In this document: positions 1-6,751 of the stretch, in pieces
Position numbering within the stretch: position 1 is the stretch's first letter
How the letters are laid out: each line of letters starts with the position of its first letter
Assembly (NCBI GenBank): GCA_030616465.1
Contig: JAUWXH010000052.1
Location: 1-8,685 of the forward strand
Origin: Planctomycetota bacterium
GTDB taxonomy: Bacteria > Planctomycetota > Phycisphaerae > UBA1845 > Fen-1342
Reading direction: 5' to 3'
Length of the DNA: 8,685 bases
Program-made: the position numbers and the translations under genes
Notes under the pieces: model-generated
The model's input: only the letters and a program-made list of their open reading frames with translations
Databases searched by the model: none
Told to the model about the DNA's origin: nothing

Positions 1-38
1 GCTGGGCCCGGGCTCCGACAACCATCAAAGGGGGGGTT

Positions 39-94
39 GTGTGGGCGTCTCGCCCGCCTTATTGGTTGCCGCCGTGCGGCCGAGACGCCCGCAC
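39..94. repeat. Inverted pair of REP-like palindromes upstream of the CPBP protease
   Basis: Positions 39-52 (GTGTGGGCGTCTCG) are the reverse complement of 81-94 (CGAGACGCCCGCAC) at 13 of 14 bases, and the exception can form a G-U pair. Each arm is also partly self-complementary: GGGCG/CGCCC around TCT at 43-55, and GCCG/CGGC near 68-80. So either two small hairpins or one long stem with a 28-nt loop could form. Two inverted copies of a short palindrome is the layout of REP doublets (REPIN/BIME). Whether this motif recurs in the genome cannot be seen here. No gene is apparent in 1-196. Confidence 0.5.
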
Positions 95-196
95 TACCCG
101 TCAATCGATGGCCGACGGAACACTAGGCAGCCTCCCGCTCGCGCCGCACAATCACGCGCTCTGTAAAACAGCCCTCACCCAAGCCATAATGATGGC

Positions 197-952
197 ATGC
201 CTGGCACGAAGGGCTCGCCGAAAAAGTCTGCCGGCTCCGCCTCGACCGCTCTTGGCGGCTACTGGGCGGCAACGCGGCAACCCTTTTATTGCCTGCTGCT
301 TCTGTTCCCGCTCGTGGCGACCTATGAGTTCGGCACGCTCATCATCAACCCGAACGGCCTGCCGCAGCCCGACCTGGTCGCTTACGGGCTCATCCGCGGC
401 CTGCTCGGGTGGCTGGGGGCCAGCGGGTTTTGGCTGCCCGGCGTCGTCCTGCTGCTCACCCTGCTGATCTGGCACCTCCTCAGCCGATACTCCTGGCAGA
501 TCCGCGGGTGGGTCCTGCCCCTCATGCTCGCCGAGAGCGTCGCCCTGGCGGTGCCGCTGTTCGCCTTGAATCAGGTCATGCTCACCGCCGGCCAAACCCA
601 AAACGCCGACCTGGCCCTGCAGATCATGGTGGCCCTCGGCGCGGGCGTGTACGAGGAGCTCGTATTCCGCCTGTACCTGATCACCGGCCTGACGCTCCTG
701 CTCGTGCACCTGCTGCGCGTCCCCAAACGGATTTCCCTCTGGCTGGTCATCGGCTCCGCAGCCGCCATCTTCGCCCTCTGCCACGTCCAGCCCGTCGGGG
801 CCGAGCCGTTCGCCTGGCAGACCTTCCTGATGCGCCTGGCCGCCGGCGTCTACCTGTCGCTAATCTTCATCGCCCGCGGACTCGGTGTGGCCACCGGCTG
901 CCACGCGGCCTACAACTTGATCCTGCTCGCCGTGACTTCGCCGCTCGCCTGA
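197..952 (+). CDS. CPBP-family intramembrane metalloprotease (CAAX protease / Abi type)
   Basis: A 251-residue multi-pass membrane protein. All three CPBP motifs are present in order: EExxxR at E153-E154-R158, FxxxH at F192-H196 and HxxxN at H236-N240. In this family these residues line a metal-dependent active site inside the membrane. Some relatives cleave after prenylated CAAX cysteines; others act in bacteriocin immunity or membrane-protein turnover. Hydrophobic segments lie near residues 29-50, 80-97, 104-128, 139-172, 180-198 and 208-246. The basic N-terminus (residues 1-28, with several Lys and Arg) probably stays in the cytoplasm. I see no convincing Shine-Dalgarno sequence before ATG 197, so the start is the least certain part. 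The substrate cannot be inferred: the downstream cupin is 125 bp away and not evidently related. Confidence 0.88.
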   Translation: MPGTKGSPKKSAGSASTALGGYWAATRQPFYCLLLLFPLVATYEFGTLIINPNGLPQPDLVAYGLIRGLLGWLGASGFWLPGVVLLLTLLIWHLLSRYSWQIRGWVLPLMLAESVALAVPLFALNQVMLTAGQTQNADLALQIMVALGAGVYEELVFRLYLITGLTLLLVHLLRVPKRISLWLVIGSAAAIFALCHVQPVGAEPFAWQTFLMRLAAGVYLSLIFIARGLGVATGCHAAYNLILLAVTSPLA

Positions 953-1077
953 CGGCGTCTGCCGCGTCGCCGCGGTCGCTTGCCGCGGTACAATCACCGC
1001 TGCCGTCACACCGCCCACGCGTACGATGAACGTGGTAAGGTAGTGCGCGGCTGAAACCGGATAGCCGAGGGCTGACG

Positions 1078-1431
1078 ATGAAGGTGAAACCGATCGGCGA
1101 GCACGAGCAGACGGACGTGACGATGCCCGGCGCGGCGGGAGCCCGTATGCGCATGTTGATCGGACCCGACGACGGTGCGAAAACCTTCCATATGCGCCAC
1201 TTCGAGGTCGAGCCCGGCGGCCACACCCCGCAGCACCAGCACGACTACGAGCACGAAATCCTCGTCCTCGAGGGCCAGGGCGTTGCGCGGGGCGAGCAGG
1301 GCGAGCGGCCCCTCAAGGCCGGCCACGTGGTTTGGGTCCCCGCCAGCGAAAAACACCAGTTCCACAACACAGGTCCGCAGCCGCTCCAGTTCATCTGCCT
1401 GATCCCCGCCTGCCAGGTTTGCACCCGCTAG
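1078..1431 (+). CDS. Small single-domain cupin protein
   Basis: A 117-residue soluble protein consisting of one cupin beta-barrel. Motif 1 begins at G47 with H53-x-H55 and E60. Motif 2 runs G82, P88, H93, N97, matching the G(X)5PX(G)X2H(X)3N pattern with Ser90 replacing Gly. H53, H55, E60 and H93 are the expected metal ligands, so a metal is probably bound. The QPLQFICLIP segment near the C-terminus is a common ending of such cupins. It is followed by a less usual CxxC (C112, C115). Small cupins include sugar isomerases, dioxygenases and sensors, and nothing here picks one. The ATG is supported by GAGGG six bases upstream. The gene converges with the ALDH gene, with a repeat element between them. 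Confidence 0.88.
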   Translation: MKVKPIGEHEQTDVTMPGAAGARMRMLIGPDDGAKTFHMRHFEVEPGGHTPQHQHDYEHEILVLEGQGVARGEQGERPLKAGHVVWVPASEKHQFHNTGPQPLQFICLIPACQVCTR

Positions 1432-1482
1432 CCCGCATCAGTCTTCGGCTGCCGGAAGTAGGGCTAACCCGCATGCTTCACG

Positions 1483-1644
1483 AACCACGAAGGCACCAAG
1501 ACACAAAGGCCTATACCATGAAGTATCAGCGTGGAGCGAGACGCGTGCCGGAGAGGACAGCCTGTCTCGGGAGCTCATCTTCGACAACGGGGCAGATTGC
1601 CCGGAGAAACCCGGTTCCTCTTCGTGCCTTCGTGTCCTAGTGGT
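1483..1644. repeat. 162-bp element bounded by inverted terminal repeats (CCACGAAGGCAC type)
   Basis: The left end (from 1483) reads AACCACGAAGGCACCAAGAC and continues ACAAAGG. The right end (to 1644), read on the minus strand, starts ACCACTAGGACACGAAGGCA. Over a 24-nt core the two ends match at 18 positions in inverted orientation, built from repeated CACRAAG-like units. From memory, similar CCACGAAGGCAC-type ends recur as interspersed elements in many environmental bacteria, including planctomycetes; this was not checked. The 110-nt interior has no convincing gene. It sits in the convergent gap between the cupin and the ALDH gene, where an insertion would do little harm. A MITE-like or structured element is inferred. 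Confidence 0.6.
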
Positions 1645-1656
1645 AAGAGATTGGGG

Positions 1657-3258
1657 CTAGTCCCCGAACTTGATCCCTTGCGCCAGCGGCAGCTCGGTGC
1701 CCCAGTTTATTGTATTCGTCTGCCGGCGCATGTAGGCTTTCCAGGCGTCGGAGCCGGATTCGCGGCCGCCGCCGGTTTCTTTTTCCCCGCCGAACGCCCC
1801 GCCGATCTCGGCCCCGCTGGTGCCGATGTTGACGTTGGCGATCCCGCAGTCGCTGCCCGTGTGGGCCAGAAACTGCTCGGCTTCGAGCAGGCAGCAGGTG
1901 AAGATCGCCGAGGACAGGCCCTGCGGAACGCCGTTGTGCAGACGGATGGCTTCGTGGATCTCGGCGCGCATCCGGTCGGTGCCCACGGCGTCGGCCACGT
2001 TCGTGGTCGAATCCCGCGCTGCGGCCGGGATGTCCGGTGAGCCGTAGCCGATGATGTACAGGATCGGGGCGAAGGTCTCTTCCTGGACGATGTCGAACTC
2101 GTTCCTGGCGGCGGCGATGCAGGGCTTGACGTAGTGCCCGCCGGGGTAGTCCGATCCGTCCAGTGGCTCGCCGCCGTAGAGAACCTCGCCGCCCTCGTCT
2201 TTAATGCACTTGATGGCGTTCTGCATGTCGCTGACGGCGTCGCGGGTGACCAGCGGGCCCATGAGCGTATCGCCTTTACGCGGATCGCCGATGCGGATCG
2301 TCTCGTACGCTCCCAGTAGCCGGTTCACCAGCTCATCGCGGATCGAGGCGTGGACGATGATCCGCCGCGTGCTCGTGCAGCGCTGGCCGGCAGTGCCGAC
2401 CGCGCCGAACAGGATCGCGCGCAGGGCCATATCCATGTTCGCGCTCGGCGTGACGATGATCGCGTTGTTACCGCCCAGCTCGAGAATCGTCCGGCCCAGC
2501 CGCTCGCCGACAACCGACCCAACGCGGTAGCCCATCCGGCAACTGCCGGTGGCGGAAATCAGCGGAATGCGCCGGTCGTGCAGCAGCTTATCGCCGACGG
2601 TCGAGCCCTTACCGACCACCAGCGAGAAGATCGCCGGATCGACCCCGTTCGTTTCGCACACCTCGGCCGCAATCTTCGTGCAGGCAATGGCGGTCAACGG
2701 TGTCTGGCTCGACGGCTTCCACAGCACGCTGTCGCCGCAGACGGCCGCGATCGCCGCATTCCAGCTCCAGACGGCGACGGGAAAGTTGAAGGCGCTGATC
2801 ACGCCGACGACGCCGAGCGGGTGCCACTGCTCGTACATGCGGTGTTCGGGCCGCTCGGAGTGCATGGTCAGGCCGTAGAGCTGCCGCGAGAGGCCGCAGG
2901 CGAAGTCGCAGATGTCGATCATCTCCTGCACTTCGCCCTCACCCTCCGCGATGATCTTGCCCATCTCGAGCGTGACCAGGGCGCCGAGCTCCTTCTTCAC
3001 CTCGCGCAGCCGGTTGCCGAGCTGGCGGACTACCTCGCCGCGTTTGGGGGCCGGCACTTCACGCCATTTGAGGAACGCGGCGTGAGCCCGGCCGACGATC
3101 TTGTCATACTCCTGCTCGGTGACCTGCTTGACGGTGCCGATCTTCGAGCCGTCGATCGGGGTGATCACCTCGAGCGTCGGCCCGGAGCCAAGCCATTCAC
3201 CGCCAAATCCGCCAAGGTTCTCGCCTTCAATCCCGAGTTTCTTGAGGAAGTCGTTCAT
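1657..3258 (-). CDS. ALDH7-family aldehyde dehydrogenase (alpha-aminoadipic semialdehyde dehydrogenase-like)
   Basis: A 533-residue NAD(P)-dependent aldehyde dehydrogenase. Key residues are visible: N158 in FNFP, K181 in WKPS, general base E260 in LELGG, nucleophile C294 in GQRC and EETFAP at 393-398. The ending GGGRESGSDAWKAYMRR, then LPLAQGIKF, is diagnostic of the antiquitin/ALDH7 branch. That branch oxidises alpha-aminoadipic semialdehyde (in equilibrium with piperideine-6-carboxylate) to alpha-aminoadipate in lysine breakdown. It is longer than the roughly 510-residue family norm because of about 26 extra residues at 407-432, between EETFAP and the EAIRLHN helix. The ATG follows an AGGTGG ribosome site at 4 nt. 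No other lysine-catabolism gene is nearby, so the family is secure but the physiological substrate is inferred. Confidence 0.93.
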   Translation of the reverse strand: MNDFLKKLGIEGENLGGFGGEWLGSGPTLEVITPIDGSKIGTVKQVTEQEYDKIVGRAHAAFLKWREVPAPKRGEVVRQLGNRLREVKKELGALVTLEMGKIIAEGEGEVQEMIDICDFACGLSRQLYGLTMHSERPEHRMYEQWHPLGVVGVISAFNFPVAVWSWNAAIAAVCGDSVLWKPSSQTPLTAIACTKIAAEVCETNGVDPAIFSLVVGKGSTVGDKLLHDRRIPLISATGSCRMGYRVGSVVGERLGRTILELGGNNAIIVTPSANMDMALRAILFGAVGTAGQRCTSTRRIIVHASIRDELVNRLLGAYETIRIGDPRKGDTLMGPLVTRDAVSDMQNAIKCIKDEGGEVLYGGEPLDGSDYPGGHYVKPCIAAARNEFDIVQEETFAPILYIIGYGSPDIPAAARDSTTNVADAVGTDRMRAEIHEAIRLHNGVPQGLSSAIFTCCLLEAEQFLAHTGSDCGIANVNIGTSGAEIGGAFGGEKETGGGRESGSDAWKAYMRRQTNTINWGTELPLAQGIKFGD

Positions 3259-3409
3259 GTTTCCACCTACAGGTAGTGAGATCAGGTTAAGCGGATGTAG
3301 GGCAGACGGAGCGTAGCGACGCCTGCCAAAGTTGCCCGAATGCTGAATTTACCACCGAAGGGGCCGGCACACAAAGGGCGGTGTGGCCGGTCTGGTTCGC
3401 CGAGCGGGC
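3259..3409. other. Intergenic region with a GGCAG/CTGCC hairpin
   Basis: This lies between the membrane-protein gene and the ALDH gene, both on the minus strand. Positions 3301-3305 (GGCAG) pair with 3323-3327 (CTGCC), with shorter CG and GC pairings inside the loop. No U-tract follows on either strand, so it is not a classical intrinsic terminator. It may be another palindromic repeat or a processing site. The rest contains no gene that I can see. Confidence 0.35.
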
Positions 3410-4087
3410 TCACTCGTGGGGGACCGGTGCCAGCCCGGCCTTGAGTTCGTGAATCGTCCGCAGGAGTGCGTAGAGAACCCACAGCCACGGCAGAAGGAGC
3501 GCGCACGTGATCGGAATGGCCCAAGGGGTCTCCCACTCGACATGCACGTTCTCCTGCCGGCTCACAGCGATCGCCAACAGGACGGCCCCGCCGATGAGTA
3601 CGGGGGCGCTCCAAAGCAACACATAGAGCACACGCGCGATCCGCCAAGCACGCGCGGCTCCTCGTAGTCGGCGCTGGTCCGCGATCTGCAACATCGCGTC
3701 GGCGAAGAGAAACGGCCATGCTGCCAGAACGAGCACCAGAACGCCCACACCCGCCACGGCGAACACGAGCAGGACGGGTGAAACCTCGGACCAGTCATAC
3801 TGAGGCTGCGCTTCGGTCCGAGACATCGGCGCGAAGGCGACCAACATAAGCACCACGACTTTCACGAAGGACGTGCGCCAGCCGCAGCGACCCGCGTAGG
3901 CTTGATCGGAAAGCCGATAGATGCCGATGCAGACGAGCAGCGCGCCCATTCTCTGCCCACCCAGTGTGGTCTGGCCAACCCAGCAGGTGCAGGACCACAG
4001 TATAAAGCCGAAGAACATCCACCAAAGCGCCCGTGCCATGCGTCTGTCGGTCGGCCGGGGCTCAGTCTGCGAGGCAAGGATGGTCAT
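3410..4087 (-). CDS. Unrecognised multi-pass membrane protein
   Basis: A 225-residue protein that I do not recognise. Hydrophobic segments lie near residues 18-42, 47-59 (short), 74-88, 102-133, 150-175 and 188-212, suggesting five or six membrane passes. A basic stretch at 138-152 (rich in Arg) lies between segments four and five, probably cytoplasmic. There is no catalytic motif and no signal peptide. The open frame extends 23 codons further upstream, but I chose this start because GGGAGGG lies 5 nt before it and the extension has no ribosome site. It follows recR by 131 bp in the same direction and may be read from the same transcript. A functional link to recR is not implied. Confidence 0.72.
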   Translation of the reverse strand: MTILASQTEPRPTDRRMARALWWMFFGFILWSCTCWVGQTTLGGQRMGALLVCIGIYRLSDQAYAGRCGWRTSFVKVVVLMLVAFAPMSRTEAQPQYDWSEVSPVLLVFAVAGVGVLVLVLAAWPFLFADAMLQIADQRRLRGAARAWRIARVLYVLLWSAPVLIGGAVLLAIAVSRQENVHVEWETPWAIPITCALLLPWLWVLYALLRTIHELKAGLAPVPHE

Positions 4088-4092
4088 TTTTG

Positions 4093-4099
4093 CCCTCCC
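4093..4099 (-). promoter_or_regulatory. Strong Shine-Dalgarno that fixes the start of the membrane protein
   Basis: On the minus strand GGGAGGG is followed by five bases and then ATG at 4087. This is the clearest ribosome site in the window, and it overrules the longer reading that would begin at 4156. Confidence 0.7.
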
Positions 4100-4218
4100 G
4101 GCAACGTGCCTGCCAGTTGTTCCAAACGCGAGTGTACCATCGAAGTGGCGACCCAAGAAAGAGGCAGCGACGCCGTGCCGTCATCAGAGCTGCACCACAG
4201 TCTGGCTTCGGGCAGTGT

Positions 4219-4824
4219 TCACACTTCCTGCCGGGCGCGAAGGGCTTCTTCGAGCATCGAGCGGTTGGCGTATTCGATCTGTCCGCCCGGGGCCAGCCCG
4301 CGGGCCGGGCGCGTGATCTTTACGCCGGTATCGCTGAGCAGGCTGGTGATATGCAGCGCGGTGGCATCGCCTTCGAGCGTGGGGTTGGTGGCCAGGATGA
4401 CCTCGCGGACGTCGCCGGCTTTGACCCGCTTGACCAGTGTGTCAATGGTCAAGTCGCCTGGCTCGATGCCCTCCAGCGGGGCAATGTGGCCCATCAGTAC
4501 GTGGTAGACGCCCGTGATCAGCCCGGTGGCTTCCAGGCTGGCCAAGTCTTTCGGCTGCTCGACGACGACGATCTGGCCCTGATCGCGGCGGTGGTCGGCA
4601 CATATGTGGCACAGCTCGCCCTCGGCCAGGTTGTGGCAGCGCGCGCAGGGGCGAATCTTTTCCTTGATATCGCGCACGGCCTCGGCGAGCGCCAAGGCGT
4701 CGACCGCGTCGGTTTTGAGCAGGTGGAAGGCGATGCGCTCCGCCGACCGCGGCCCCACGCCGGGGAGCTTCTTCAGCTCGTCGATGAGCCGTTGCAGCGG
4801 GTTAGTCACGGTAACGTCGCTCAT
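4219..4824 (-). CDS. recR: Recombination mediator protein RecR
   Basis: A 201-residue protein of normal RecR length. Domains in order: a helix-hairpin-helix DNA-binding segment (LPGVGPRSAERIAFHLL, 20-36), a zinc finger with C60, C63, C72 and C75, a Toprim domain from about 83 (E89; then TNPTLEGDATA), and the conserved C-terminal block around ARGLAPGGQIEYAN. RecR forms rings that clamp DNA and, with RecO (and RecF), loads RecA onto SSB-coated single strands at gaps. It is the last gene of the conserved dnaX-ebfC-recR cluster. The ATG lacks a close ribosome site; the nearest GAGGG is 16 nt away. The 79-bp gap to ebfC contains a hairpin repeat, so expression may depend less on coupling than is usual in this cluster. 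Confidence 0.97.
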   Translation of the reverse strand: MSDVTVTNPLQRLIDELKKLPGVGPRSAERIAFHLLKTDAVDALALAEAVRDIKEKIRPCARCHNLAEGELCHICADHRRDQGQIVVVEQPKDLASLEATGLITGVYHVLMGHIAPLEGIEPGDLTIDTLVKRVKAGDVREVILATNPTLEGDATALHITSLLSDTGVKITRPARGLAPGGQIEYANRSMLEEALRARQEV

Positions 4825-4870
4825 CGTTTGCGTCGGTCGGCCCTCTTTGAACGAGGTGGTCTGCCTTCAG

Positions 4871-4907
4871 TCGCGGTCCCACGGCCGGCAGGGGCGCCGG
4901 CCGCTAC
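4871..4907. repeat. GC-rich hairpin repeat, copy 1 (overlaps ebfC stop codon)
   Basis: CGGCCGGC (4882-4889) and GCCGGCCG (4896-4903) form a perfect 8-bp stem around AGGGGC. The flanks TCGCGG(T)CCCACGG on one side and GCTAC on the other are shared with the copy at 8538-8573. The eighth stem pair differs between copies (C-G here, G-C there), so the stem is kept. The ebfC stop codon (TAG, 4906-4904) falls inside the shared GTAGCGGCCGG edge. Confidence 0.65.
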
Positions 4908-5248
4908 TGCCCGCCGCCGAGTGAGTCCATCATGCCCTGCATATCCATTCCGCCGGTGAGGGCCTGCATCTCCTTCTGCGCGCCCTCACGGCTTTTCTGG
5001 ATTGCGTCGCGCACGGCGGCGCAGAGCAGGTCTTCCAGCAGCTCGACGTCGTCGTCCTTAACCAGTGCCGGGTCGATCTTGATTTCGAGCAGGTCGCCTT
5101 TGCCGTTGGCGGTGACGCGGACCTGACCGCCGCCGGCCTCGCCGACGTAGCGGGCGGCCTCGAGCCGGGCCTGCATCTCCTGCATGTTCTGCTTGATCTG
5201 GCCTGCGTTCCGTAGAAGGTGGGCAAGCTGTCCCAGGTTTCCAAACAC
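4904..5248 (-). CDS. ebfC: YbaB/EbfC nucleoid-associated protein
   Basis: A 114-residue small protein with the family pattern. An N-terminal coiled helix rich in Gln, Met and Leu (NAGQIKQNMQEMQARLEAARY) is followed by a beta region with VRVTANGKGDLLEIKID at about 43-59. An acidic VKDDDVELLEDLL helix and a Met/Gly-rich tail end the protein. EbfC forms a dimer that binds DNA without strict sequence preference and is part of the nucleoid. The start is GTG, 3 bp after the dnaX stop. Its ribosome site GGAG overlaps the dnaX stop codon, so the two genes are probably translationally coupled. The C-terminal end is set by a TAG that belongs to an interspersed repeat, which may have trimmed or replaced the original tail. 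Confidence 0.95.
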   Translation of the reverse strand: MFGNLGQLAHLLRNAGQIKQNMQEMQARLEAARYVGEAGGGQVRVTANGKGDLLEIKIDPALVKDDDVELLEDLLCAAVRDAIQKSREGAQKEMQALTGGMDMQGMMDSLGGGQ

Positions 5249-5251
5249 GCG

Positions 5252-6751
5252 TTACTCCGTAGCTCCGTCCGTCGGTGTGGGGTCTTGGCACTCGACGTAT
5301 ACGACACCATCAAACAGGTCCACTGTCTGTTGCACAAGGGGGTCCGCTAGAGCTCTGGCTCGCTCTTCTGCTGACGCGGGCCGGCGGGGCGTAGTGGCTA
5401 CCGGCTGGGCCTCGGGTACCGGTGCCGCCCCGGCCGAGGCAACCAGCGCGGACCGATTGGCGCCTTCATATTTCCGTGGTGCCCTCGACTCGGGCGTGAA
5501 GCGGCTCGCGCTCGTCCGTGCCGGTGAAGGCGCGGCGTCCCTACAACGACCGCCGGCGGGCGGCCCGGGCGCTACCGCCGACGCGGGCTTTTTTTTTTCG
5601 ACCGCCGGGGCCTCCGCAGGCCCCAGTTGCGCTAGAAGCTGCTCGATCGGCGCCCATTCGCGCATGTTGGCAAACCGGACCATCAACGCGTCGGTCAACG
5701 CCCGACCGGCACCACTGTAGCGCACGTTCCGCCGCAACTCCTCCAGCATCGCGATCATCTGCACGTATTGGGACAGCTCGAACTGCCCGCTGAGCTTGAC
5801 GTACGCGTCGCGGGTGGTGGCGGGCACGTCCACGACGGAGGCGTCCGCCCCGCACGCCCGGACCAGCATCAACGTCCGCACCACCTCGATCGTGTCGTTG
5901 CAGAAGACCTCCAACCCGCGCCCGCCGGCCAGAATGGCGTCCACGTCCAACATGACTTGGCCGACCGCGCCCGCCGCCACGTGCTCCAACAGGGCGAAGA
6001 TCTGCTCGTCCTGGGCCGGTGGGAGAATCTCATCGAGCACCTCGGCCGACAGCTTCTTCGGCGAAACCGAGAGGAGCTGATCGAGGATGCTCAGCGCATC
6101 GCGCATCGAGCCGGTGGCCAGCCGAGCGATCCGCCGCAGCACCGCCTCTTCCGCCTGCGCGCCCTCCGCCTTGGCGATCTCGCCCAGCCGCTCGGCGATC
6201 GCCTCCGGGCTGATGTTGCGGAAGTTGAAGCGCTGGCAGCGGCTCTGGATCGTCGCCGGCACCTTCTGCACCTCCGTGGTGGCCAGCATGAACTTGACGT
6301 GGTCCGGCGGCTCCTCGAGCGTCTTCAGCAGGGCGTTGAACGCCCCGGTGCTGAGCATGTGGACCTCGTCGATGATGTAGATCTTGAAGCGCGAGCGGGC
6401 GGGCCGATACGCGGTGTTGCTGCGCAGCTCGCGGATGTTGTCCACCCCGGTGTTGCTGGCGGCATCGATCTCGATCACGTCGATGTCCTGGCCCTCGCCG
6501 ATCGCCCGGCACGCTTCGCACTCGCAGCACGGTTTGACGGTGGGTTCCTCGGCCTTCAGGCAGTTGAGGGCCTTGGCCATGATACGGGCCATGCTGGTCT
6601 TACCGACGCCGCGCGAGCCGGTGAACAGGTATCCGTGGTGGATGCGGCCGGTCTTGATGGCGTTGACCAATGTGGTGGCGATCGGCTCCTGGCCGATGAT
6701 CTCGTCAAAAGTCCGGCTGCGGTACCTGCGCGCGAGAACCGTATAAGCCAC
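5252..6751 (-). CDS. dnaX: DNA polymerase III subunit tau (and predicted gamma)
   Basis: A 499-residue clamp-loader ATPase of the replisome. Visible features: Walker A GSRGVGKTS (45-53), zinc ligands C64, C75, C78 and C81, Walker B YIIDE (125-129), sensor 1 LATTE (156-160), arginine finger SRC (170-172), sensor 2 around R217, and the collar domain to about residue 376. A Pro/Ala-rich linker follows, then a short conserved tail (residues about 459-488, DPLVQQTVDLFDGVVYVE) found at the end of many DnaX proteins. The protein is shorter than E. coli tau (643) and close to Thermus tau (about 530). The start is GTG with GAGG 8 nt upstream, directly after the stop of a small leader ORF. Codons 385-388 contain ten A residues, a likely frameshift or slippage site (separate entry). 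Confidence 0.97.
   Translation of the reverse strand: MAYTVLARRYRSRTFDEIIGQEPIATTLVNAIKTGRIHHGYLFTGSRGVGKTSMARIMAKALNCLKAEEPTVKPCCECEACRAIGEGQDIDVIEIDAASNTGVDNIRELRSNTAYRPARSRFKIYIIDEVHMLSTGAFNALLKTLEEPPDHVKFMLATTEVQKVPATIQSRCQRFNFRNISPEAIAERLGEIAKAEGAQAEEAVLRRIARLATGSMRDALSILDQLLSVSPKKLSAEVLDEILPPAQDEQIFALLEHVAAGAVGQVMLDVDAILAGGRGLEVFCNDTIEVVRTLMLVRACGADASVVDVPATTRDAYVKLSGQFELSQYVQMIAMLEELRRNVRYSGAGRALTDALMVRFANMREWAPIEQLLAQLGPAEAPAVEKKKPASAVAPGPPAGGRCRDAAPSPARTSASRFTPESRAPRKYEGANRSALVASAGAAPVPEAQPVATTPRRPASAEERARALADPLVQQTVDLFDGVVYVECQDPTPTDGATE
5551..5615 (-). promoter_or_regulatory. Candidate programmed frameshift / transcript slippage site in dnaX
   Basis: Reading the coding strand: SD-like GGAGG (5615-5611), 12 nt, then A10 followed by G (5598-5588). 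The zero frame is GAA AAA AAA AAG, which contains the A AAA AAG heptamer used by E. coli dnaX. Four nt later CGTCGGCGG (5583-5575) can pair with CCGCCGGCG (5559-5551), a 9-bp stem with one G-U pair and a 15-nt loop. After a -1 shift the frame adds 15 residues and stops (TAG 5543-5541). In the +1 frame it adds 4 and stops (TAG 5574-5572). The predicted gamma-like products are therefore about 403 or 392 residues. The elements are seen; their use is inferred. Confidence 0.7.

Noticed and set aside
989..994. TACAAT as a -10 box for the cupin gene
   Set aside because: It matches the -10 consensus well, but I find no -35 at a proper distance, and it is 83 bp from the start codon.
1653..1665. GGGG/CCCC hairpin at the ALDH stop codon as a terminator
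   Set aside because: The stem is only 4 bp and has no U-tract on either strand.
2350..3276. 308-codon plus-strand ORF opposite the ALDH gene
   Set aside because: It lies antisense to a gene with complete family signatures. Its composition (rich in Arg, Ala, Asp and Gly, no motif) is that of a high-GC shadow frame.
3351..3388. Possible degenerate copy of the CCACGAAGGCAC-type repeat (ACCACCGAAGGGG, then CACACAAAGGG)
   Set aside because: The resemblance needs gaps and only part of the motif fits, with no matching inverted end nearby.
4033..4959. 308-codon plus-strand ORF spanning recR and its flanks
   Set aside because: It runs antisense across recR, the intergenic repeat and part of ebfC, with no recognisable protein content.
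5607..5624. GGGGCC/GGCCCC hairpin upstream of the A10 run as a frameshift stimulator
   Set aside because: Stimulatory structures lie downstream of the slip site. This one would instead mask the GGAGG element, so its role is unclear and it was not listed as a separate feature.
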